From Trichopria drosophilae (Eukaryota; Arthropoda; Insecta; Hymenoptera; Diapriidae): a stretch of 64,000 nt of DNA. The notes under the pieces were generated by a model. The model had not been told where the DNA came from, did no database searches, and worked only from the letters and a program-made list of their open reading frames with translations. The stretch lies in assembly GCA_030407085.1 (NCBI GenBank), contig CM059582.1, positions 160,386,001 through 160,450,000 of the forward strand, written 5' to 3'. A program made the translations under genes and the position numbers. Below, piece after piece: positions 56,797-64,000 of this stretch (within the stretch, counting starts at the first letter, position 1; each line of letters starts with the position of its first letter).

Positions 56797-58509
56797 TCAT
56801 GTAAACTAATGAAAAACTTTAAAAATAGTTATATTACGGTAGCCATCTTAATTTTGTTTTCAATTATACTTTGAACCCATCCGTGAAATGTAGCTGACTT
56901 TGAGTATGTATCTACTTTACTTCAATTATTAATTTCGTTATACAAAGCTAAATCAAATTTCTTTGAATTATGGATATATGTGTTCATATGAAAATGTTAG
57001 CACCCATTTCTTTGTCTTTTTCATTCTTTTCGAGTATTACCTGTTGAGCAGACACTTAATCATCCTATTTCTGATTCTGGCAGCATTCTGGGGTTTAACC
57101 CGTATCCGTCTTTCGGATACTTTTTCGTCCAAACGGTCCACCAACATTTTTGCTAGTATTGAACTTAAAAGCACAATATCCCATAATATTTAAGAACCTC
57201 TATCAACATTTTTTGCAGATCAGTCTGTAAAAAAAAAACATTTGCTGTGTAAAGATAAATAATAATAATTTCTTTTTCGATTTGTATAATTTGATTATTT
57301 GTTAAAATTTGTAATTGGTATTGGTATTGTCATGCAACGAATTGGACAGTAGTATTAAAGTAGTCATTTATTTTTTGGCATTTGTCTAGTTTTTATTTTC
57401 ATATCTTTATATTCCAATCGGGATATAATATTTATTTTCTATTTTTATTCATAAAATAATGAAATTACATTGAATAGTTAAAGAATGAGATGCCCCGCCG
57501 ATGAAGAATTGTTATATTTCTTTGTATTTTACAATGTATCTTAATTTATCTACGGATCTCTGTATCCACGACAATAATAAACGATATCAATCAAACAATC
57601 AATCATTTAATTATTTATTATTTGCTCAATTAGATTAAATTCTGGAAAAAAGTGAAACAAACAATTCTGTTTCTTTCTTAAACACTAATTTCTATTCAAT
57701 AACTGGTATTCATTTTTATATAATTTTATATCTTCATTTAAAGAAAAATGTGTATTTGAGTCCGGTCTTGAAATGTCTCGGGATTGTCGGATGAGTTGCG
57801 TGAGGGGAGCTGTACTTTTCTGATCTCGGCGACCGTTCTCAGGAGATGAAACGAGAACGTCGGATAAAAACATCCACATTCACCCTTAAGTGTCTTAATA
57901 TTTCGGCTTTGCTGACCGGTTTTTCCTTAGAGACGTTTTCAGTTACCTGTGAACATTTAAAGCATATAAATGATCATTTACAAATTCCACAATCAATTTT
58001 AAGTTTCTAGTTTCAGTTCGTAATAAACTGGTTCAAATGATATATCAACGGGTATATAAGAATATTATATTGTTAGTATGTGTGGTCAATTCATTATATA
58101 TCGGAATACTTATATAATAATTCTCGTATTTTAACTCGTTCAGTTCAAAATGTCTATTATAATTTTTTTTATGTTTTAAAGGTTCTAGGAATTATGCAAA
58201 TTATATATGCTGACGTAAATTAATGGGGCATTCACGTGCTGAATCACGAAAAAAATTATTTTGACTCTTGTTCATTGTCTTGTATGCTCCTCTGCAAAAT
58301 ACAAAAATGTTTTTCTTTGCTTTATAGTACATTTAATTAATAGCGTCCCGGTTGGACACCAGAAGAGAAACATCGTTGCTGCTCCACTTAGTATTTATAA
58401 GAAAATCTATTGTTTAATAGTACGAAATAATTAATAACTCTCCTTTGAACAAGAATTAAATGCTTTTTATGCGTTCGGAATATTTTGTAATGTTTGAGTT
58501 ATTATATAC
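56797..58509. other. AT-rich stretch, no feature seen
   Basis: Small frames (56963-57193 plus; 57685-57879 minus) were not recognised. A minor GC rise occurs at 57755-57855. Confidence 0.45.
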
Positions 58510-58593
58510 CCCAGACAGCACAAAATGTTTTGTTACATACCAAATACGTTACTGATATATAACCGTTATATATTTGCAACGTCTGTGCTGTAT
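58510..58593. mobile_element. Small CAGCACA-ended inverted repeat
   Basis: CCCAGACAGCACAAAATGTT at the left faces ACGTCTGTGCTGTATG at the right, with TACGTTAC and TATATAACCGTTATATA words between. About 84 bp; probably a minimal MITE. Confidence 0.5.
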
Positions 58594-59271
58594 GAAAGAA
58601 TATTTATATATTGGATATAAACAATTTTAATTTATGTACAGGTGTACAGATAAGACTATAAAGAAGCAGTGCTGTGATTGGCTCATTACGCTATGCAACT
58701 TAGTCCAATAACGACCGTATATTGTTATTTATTATGCTTTTAACCAAACTACTTTTTTCTTAATTTTAAACAGACTGAAAAAGATTATACTATAATCAAA
58801 GTTGATCTGTACAATTACGAATATTAAATATAGGGTTACATCTATCAGTTCTCAAGGGAAGTCTTTATTTTAATTTCTTAATCGGACAAAAAATTTTTTA
58901 TTTCAAGCGGCCACGTTTTCTCACCCACTTTTATTTTGATCATCCAAATATTGAACCTTACACGTTCCAATAACTTTTGAATGTTTCAACACACATTATG
59001 TCTTCGGCATGTTAATTTTTAAGCATTCAGGAACTCATCTTAATAACTCATCAATTAACATTTATATTCTTCTCTATAAACGACAAAGTGGTATATAAAT
59101 ACCTTTTAATGAATGAAGATAAAATATGAACGCGAAGGTTTTTTATTTTTTAAACGTTTTGTTTCGAAGTCGGCAACTCGCCCAAAAAAAATCATTGGAA
59201 TTATTTGCATTTGTTGAAGATTGAAGTTTGAATTATTGAGATGGTTGTAATGATGACATTTTACGATTTCT
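58594..59271. other. AT-rich stretch, no feature seen
   Basis: No gene or repeat recognised. Confidence 0.5.
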
Positions 59272-59440
59272 TTTTAAGTTTTTTTTCAGTTGTGAAAAGA
59301 ATGAGGAACAAACACGACCAGGTCTTGAACCCAGAACCTTTGTAGTGACCTAAAGGATTCCATCAGTCCAAATTGTGGAGAGAAACTTTTTATTTCGGAA
59401 CAGAAACTTCATAAATAGTTATTTTTTATTTGGGACGTAA
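59272..59440 (-). mobile_element. tRNA-related repeat, second family, copy 1
   Basis: Read on the minus strand, a B-box-like GGTTCTGGGTTCAAGACC (59321-59338) is followed by GGTCGTGTTTGTTCCTC and an A-rich end. The sequence AAACACGACC, then ACTTTTTATTTC, then TAGTTATTTTTT-ATT-GG recurs in the same order at 62852-63000. The two copies define a family. Whether it is a true SINE depends on an A box, which is weak. Confidence 0.5.
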
Positions 59441-60440
59441 AGTGGCCAATATATTAAGATAGGGATTTTGCTGAGCCATCATTGTTAAAAAACATTGAAA
59501 AATTGCCATTTTTTACACCTACCCAATCGAAAAATTATGTTCTTATATCGATACTAAAAGTAATTTTACTTTTTCACCGTAAAACATCCGTCAAATTTAA
59601 GTTCGAGAATGCCATGACAAATTGATAATCAGCGATCCAAAAAAAATATAGCTAAAAAATTCCATTGTATTATAACTGTTATGATTAAATATTTGAACAT
59701 AAAATTCGATTTTCCAGAATTTTATCACATTTTCGCCATATTGGTCATTTTACAGCGGTGTATATGAAAAAAATTTAATTTGATCTTAAATTTGAAGTAT
59801 TCCGTGCACCATCGTGAGTAGTTTCAATCGACTCCCATTATTTTATGTAATAACAAAAATTGCTGAACAAATATATTTCAAATTCATTCAGAATTTTGCC
59901 TCAAATTTGGCGCTATATTGGATTTACTATTGGGTGAAACTTAATTCTGACCACGAAGTCTTGAAAAGCGAACCGAAATCGTTCAAAAAATTATGGACTC
60001 TTGGGAGTTAATGGGTCAATACGAAAGAATCTGAACCATGTAGTTTCGTTAAAACTGCCCGAAATGTACACTCAGCAAGATTCCTGAAAAAAACACATTT
60101 TAGACGTTTAAACATCAATGGGTTAACTTTTGTATTATTTAATTGTATCCTATTATTTTCTAGTTACTGGTCTATAAAACATTGTCACAAGAATGTACAT
60201 AAGAGGGAATAGCGAGTAAAGCTAGAAATGCGATATAAACTGTGCAATAAAATCTCGGATATATTGTGACATTTAAACGAATTAGCTTGAACTTTCGAAT
60301 ACGGCTCAATTTAAGACCTGGTAGGTTGGAAGTGTTCGATCATAAAATGCGACGATTAATGGAAATTGAATTGACGATTATCTCTTTCATTTCAGATTAG
60401 TACAACATGGGGAAAAGCACTCGTCTTTTTCGCACCATCG
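59441..60440. other. AT-rich stretch, possible degraded repeat
   Basis: Contains a 65-codon plus frame (59814-60011), unrecognised. No bounded feature seen. Confidence 0.4.
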
Positions 60441-60720
60441 TATAATTAACAGAAGCTAATGAAATGAGCAATCCCTTTCTCTTTGGACATTCCCTCCCAA
60501 ACCCTCACATAACCCATGAGCGTCGAAGCGCGAAGAGAGAGCTTACGAACCCCTTCGTTGTAAACGTCGACAGAATCTCCTCCCGTAATTCCTCCGCGGA
60601 GCGAAAGGCATGAAAAATTAACCGCCTTTTCATTTGTAAACATGCATAAAAAATTCCGGCATTTTATCTCCGCGATGTATCATTTCCTCCAAAATTCGAC
60701 CGACATTACAACGAGGTAAG
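60441..60720. other. Moderate-GC patch with plus-strand donor
   Basis: CpG-enriched. A 65-codon minus frame (60446-60643) without motif. A good plus-strand donor ACGAG then GTAAGA lies at about 60714 at the right edge. Possibly an untranslated exon. Confidence 0.25.
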
Positions 60721-61048
60721 AATTAACGACGTAAACTGTTTTGCTCTTTGCACGAGCCCGTGTTCCATTGTATGAAATTGTGCCTATTTTTTGTATTCAA
60801 TTAATCAAATAGCGTAGTTTATTTCTTACATATTGAAATATGAAATTGAAAATGACTTTTAGTAAACAATTTAGATGGAATCTTTGCACCATTATTGTTT
60901 CTGTTCTGCCAGCTGTTTCTCTTGAAGTAAATATAAGCCCTGATTTATAGATTTAAATTTTGCGCCCTTCCTGAGTATGATGCCAGATTTCATTGATTAT
61001 AATTAGATTGTTTAAAAATTTTGAAATGAATTATTTAAATTCCCGATT
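60721..61048. other. AT-rich spacer
   Basis: No feature seen. Confidence 0.45.
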
Positions 61049-61111
61049 GGGCGCGTAGCTTAATGGGTAGAGAATTCCACCGGTGATCGAAAGTTCAACT
61101 TCTGGCGTGTA
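61049..61111 (+). tRNA. Weak tRNA-like sequence
   Basis: GCGTAGCTTAATGGGTAGAG resembles a tRNA D-arm region. The following AAGTTCAACTTCT resembles a T arm (AGAAG-type pairing across TTCAA). The acceptor ends do not pair. Probably a pseudogene. Confidence 0.3.
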
Positions 61112-61965
61112 CGGATTGTCCCGAGCACGCATCTCGTTTTTCTTCGAAATCCGAAGAAATAATAACATATATCGTAAGGAAATGTCCATCTTGGTTTTAG
61201 TTCAAATCATGCTATAGAAATTTATTCTGTTTAGGACTAGGCTCTGATCGAGCAAAGAAATATAAATTTAGACGTGATCTGGCCCTGACAGTTTGCAATT
61301 ATGCTTTACTGATAAGTACCAGATGGTACTCTAATTAATTGTCTAACCAGGGCACGATTTTCTGGCTGGAATGTACTATTTTAATTGGAGCCCACCTGGA
61401 AATTTTGTAAGTGATTCAAGACTACGCCAGTGCGGATTGTACATACCAATAGTTGTACGTGGTACATGGATATATGCATTCACATGGATTGTGCGTGGTA
61501 CAATCTGACCCAGTACCGATTGAAAAGGGTAACCTGTTTGGAGTTCTGACACTAGTGCCATAGTACAGACCTCATGGTGGCATACTACTTGCCCAGTGCC
61601 ATATTGTAATAAAAAAACTCATTTGTGCTGAAAAAATATTGTACTAAAAAAATATCTAAGACTAATCTAGTTATTATTCAATAAAATAATTGCTGCTAAA
61701 TGTTAAATGTTTTATAATTTGTAAACATAGTAAATGGTGAATTTACTAAAAATTCAATAATGTTTGAAAGCACTGAACAATAATTTTAAATTTATAAACA
61801 TTTCAAATTATAAACATTTCAACAAGCCTAGCAAAATTTTCAAGAAATAATTGGCAACATTTTAAATTGGATACTGCGACATTTTCTGTATTCAGTTTAA
61901 ACATATTTAAACCTGCTTCCTGATAAAAATCTGAGCTGTACTACTGTTAACTATTCACTATCTAC
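61112..61965. other. AT-rich stretch, minor repeat fragment
   Basis: 61214-61290 holds GCTCTGATCGAGCAAAG and GTGATCTGGCCCTGACAG, words of the GATCAGGGCC repeat type also seen at 34.4 and 36.4 kb. 61376-61561 has an unrecognised minus frame and repeated CACATGGAT/GTGGTACA words. Confidence 0.4.
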
Positions 61966-62045
61966 CCGAGTTGAAATTTATTAAGGCTCTGGCCAAAGCG
62001 GTACGCACCTGATCAAAATTGGGCCTGAATAAATTTCTACTTCGG
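61966..62045. mobile_element. Short MITE, TTTATTAAGGC family, copy 2
   Basis: The left end CCGAGTTGAAATTTATTAAG and the inverted right end CCGAAGTAGAAATTTATTCA match each other and copy 1 at 36411-36526. 80 bp. It ends two bases before the CACGG element begins. Confidence 0.7.
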
Positions 62046-62047
62046 TA

Positions 62048-62283
62048 CACGGAGAAAAAAATCCCAGAATTTTTGTACGGAAATGTCCTGAAAAATTACC
62101 GTGCTGTCCCATAAACGCAGTGCATGTTGTTGGCAAAGTAAAATTTACATTGCTAGGCTGAATTTTTCCAAAGTAACATGTGAAATTTCGGATCAAGAGC
62201 ACAGTAAAAATTTCTGTGCCACAATACAGCAAAAATTCCTGTGCCACAATACAGTAGAATTTCCTGGGTCATAGCATAGTAAA
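62048..62283. mobile_element. CACGG-ended element, truncated copy with local expansion
   Basis: 62048-62260 is the inverted counterpart of the right end of 53808-54481, at very high identity by eye (for example GTAAAATTTACATTGCTA). The other end is absent. At 62206-62283 a ~25-bp unit (AAAAATTTCTGTGCCACAAT then ACAG) is present about three times, where the other copy has one. Confidence 0.75.
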
Positions 62284-62409
62284 AATTGTTGACTCGCAGT
62301 TCATTCCAAAATGGAAACAAATCGAATGCAAACAGAAAATACGTGGAAATTTTGCACACGATCTCTTTTATTGGGTATAGACGAAACAAATTGCAAGCCT
62401 ACAAGTAAT

Positions 62410-62646
62410 TATTATTTTTTTTTTTTTATTACTACACGAAGTACAGCAGCGGTCATGAGTCGATTTCCGCCAGATAAACAATACTTTCGAAACGTAAACA
62501 CAAACAACGTGGCTCGTCTTACCAACAGCGAGCAGCGAGCTGCTGCTTGGAAACGAAATCGAAAAATTGTTCACCAGACGGGGATCGAACTCACGACCTA
62601 CGCCTTCGTAGTCCAGTGCGTTAACCGCCTGAGCCACGAAGCCGAT
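62410..62646 (-). mobile_element. tRNA-derived SINE, copy B
   Basis: On the minus strand it starts ATCGGCTTCG, then a clean A box TGGCTCAGGCGG (62625-62636) and B box GAGTTCGATCCCC (62580-62592). The body and a long A-rich tail (poly-T at 62415-62427 on the plus strand) follow. The body matches copy A at 1632-1835. Intact A and B boxes and the tail make this the better-preserved copy. A 115-codon plus frame across it (62311-62658) is an artefact of the SINE sequence. Confidence 0.85.
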
Positions 62647-62851
62647 GTAATATCATAGTTCTTAAAATCGTAAAAGCCTTATCGACATTTACTTTCAGCT
62701 GACAAGATATATCAATGTTTGTTGTGTATTATTTGTATGCACGAAAAAAAAATTCTATTTTACTTTCAACTTGAAAAAGTAATATTTATATTTTATTAAA
62801 ATTTAAAGCAATAGGACCAGTTCAGACCGTCGGACTACTCGGTCGCCATAT
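62647..62851. other. AT-rich spacer
   Basis: No feature seen. Confidence 0.45.
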
Positions 62852-63000
62852 TCGTGCTCTTTTTTTCACGGCAGTTACACGGAAAGGAAGAAACACGACC
62901 GAGTCCTGTCTACGCAGCACTGGTTACTGCGTGGCCAGTTCGCAAATACTTTTTATTTCAACTCGCTAGAACTCGCTAGTTATTTTTTCATTCGGGAGCG
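62852..63000 (-). mobile_element. tRNA-related repeat, second family, copy 2
   Basis: Shares CAGTTA...GGAAGAAACACGACC, ACTTTTTATTTC and CTAGTTATTTTTTCATTCGG with 59272-59440 in the same order. The tRNA-like section is more diverged here. Confidence 0.5.
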
Positions 63001-63155
63001 GTATTAAGCTTAAATCGTGTATCCATGAATGATACAGTAGTCAAAATTAATGTGTTTAAACATGCTATTATAAACAATGCAGTATTGTTATAAACTCCAC
63101 CTTCCCGATTTTCCTCCTCTTGGAATCGTTATACTCACTTAACCAAGACCTACAT

Positions 63156-63626
63156 TACTTATTAAACGTTTATATCGTTAGTTTTCCTGAATTAAGATAG
63201 TTAATTACTTTTTTAATATATAGTACACCATTTTTATGAAATTAATTGACCAAATTACCTTAATGGATAAATATCGTTCGTCACTAGTGCAGGAAATGCG
63301 ATTTCCCGCGCTAGTAACGAAATGTACTTTTACCGAACCAATTAATAATCTTCTCCAGTTGATTTAACGTATACATTCGTGCAAGGACAATTTTATACAA
63401 AGGTTCGGAGACGCATATAAAAATACTTATTAAACGTTTATATCGCTGGTTTTTGCGAATTAAGATAGTTAATTAAATTTTTAATATGTAGTATATTTTT
63501 TGAATTGACAAAATAACCTTAATGGAAAAATATCGTTCGTCACTAGAGCGGGAAATCGCACTTCCCGCGCTAGTAACGAAATGTACTCTTAACGAACCAA
63601 TTAATAATCTTCTCCAGTTAATTTAA
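63156..63626. repeat. Tandem duplication of ~205 bp, each with a conserved hairpin
   Basis: Unit 1 (63156-63367) and unit 2 (63424-63626) share their whole length, from TACTTATTAAACGTTTATAT to ATTAATAATCTTCTCCAGTT, separated by 56 bp. Each contains ATATCGTTCGTCACTAG, a GC-rich spacer, and inverted GCGCTAGTAACGAA: a hairpin at 63274-63321 and 63532-63580. The flanks have no frame. Confidence 0.85.
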
Positions 63627-64000
63627 AACATCAAAATTCAATTAACTTTAACGTATTTCAACCAGATGTCGTGGATTTAAATATTTAACAAATGTGTTTC
63701 AATAATTTCGTAATTGTATATTAACGCCTAAAATGCAATATATTCGTATTTATGAATATAATATACCATTTGTATGATTGCTTTTGAAAATATTTCCATA
63801 CTTGTTGATCAACTACGAATTTTGTTGTTCGTTTTGTACAAGTCCAGTCAGTAATTCCTAAGAATATATAAAACATTAAGAGAATATTATGTATTAACAC
63901 TACCTTATATCGAAATACAAGATTAAAAAATATACAGTGACTGGAAAGACATTAAATAATTTAGATCTTAAGAGACATGGAAATCTGCTTTAAATTTTCT
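63627..64000. other. AT-rich stretch to window end
   Basis: No feature seen. Confidence 0.5.

Noticed and set aside
61981..62389. Two minus frames of 78 and 88 codons
   Set aside because: They lie inside the MITE and CACGG-element sequences. The same peptide-like string appears at 54291-54494 only because the element is duplicated.
62311..62658. 115-codon plus frame
   Set aside because: It runs antisense across SINE copy B and part of its flank, so it reflects the repeat and not a gene.
1..64000. CRISPR array, bacterial operon or phage content
   Set aside because: No regularly spaced identical repeats with unique spacers, no ribosome-binding-site spaced genes, and no long frames. Everything fits eukaryotic intergenic or intronic DNA.
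1..64000. Integrated virus genes
   Set aside because: No frame shows recognisable viral polymerase, capsid or envelope motifs; reading frames are too short and unstructured.

Overview
This window looks like non-coding, repeat-rich nuclear DNA from an arthropod, most likely an insect. By eye it is strongly A+T-rich (roughly two thirds or more). It has no long open reading frames, no operon-like packing and no recognisable intact gene. It holds many short DNA transposons, at least one tRNA-derived SINE family, microsatellites, and a few sharply bounded GC/CpG-rich islands. A short run of the arthropod telomere pentamer TTAGG at 37.6 kb fits this weakly. A hymenopteran is possible, but the sequence alone does not prove it. 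All conclusions are from reading; nothing was searched.

Layout. 0-10 kb: a SINE copy (1.6 kb), a faint F-box-like protein remnant (2.2-2.5 kb, minus), a CpG island (3.7-4.6 kb), a 1.1-kb TA-flanked DNA transposon with a hAT-like MITE nested inside it (4.8-6.0 kb), a tRNA-like sequence (8.55 kb), a foldback (8.9-9.0 kb) and a pogo/Tigger-like MITE (9.5 kb). 10-26 kb: mostly featureless AT-rich DNA with a second hAT-like MITE (11.8 kb), a (GA)n tract (12.7 kb), four moderate-GC patches, an element with ~70-bp inverted ends (21.7 kb) and one with ~160-bp inverted ends (23.8-24.4 kb). 26-31 kb: the densest transposon cluster. Four different TA-flanked elements lie in about 4 kb, one inserted precisely into an older element and keeping a decayed zinc-finger fragment of a transposase.

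31-34 kb: the largest CpG-rich island. On the minus strand it has coding-like codon use and good splice-donor sequences, so it is the best place to look for the 5' end of a host gene. 34-46 kb: AT-rich sequence with scattered MITE-like repeats, a tRNA-like sequence (41.7 kb) and a 116-residue orphan reading frame (42.5 kb). 45.5-46.8 kb: a GC-rich block of minus-strand coding-like fragments, either a decayed retroelement or exons. 47-64 kb: AT-rich sequence with a third hAT-like copy, a ~30-bp degenerate tandem array, a ~300-bp near-perfect foldback (56.5-56.8 kb), two copies of a CACGG-ended element family, more tRNA-related repeats, and a tandem duplication whose units each carry a conserved hairpin (63.2-63.6 kb).

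Nothing here works together as a pathway. The story is layered transposition, with nested insertions that give relative ages, around a few GC islands that may be regulatory or exonic parts of long host genes lying mostly outside the window.
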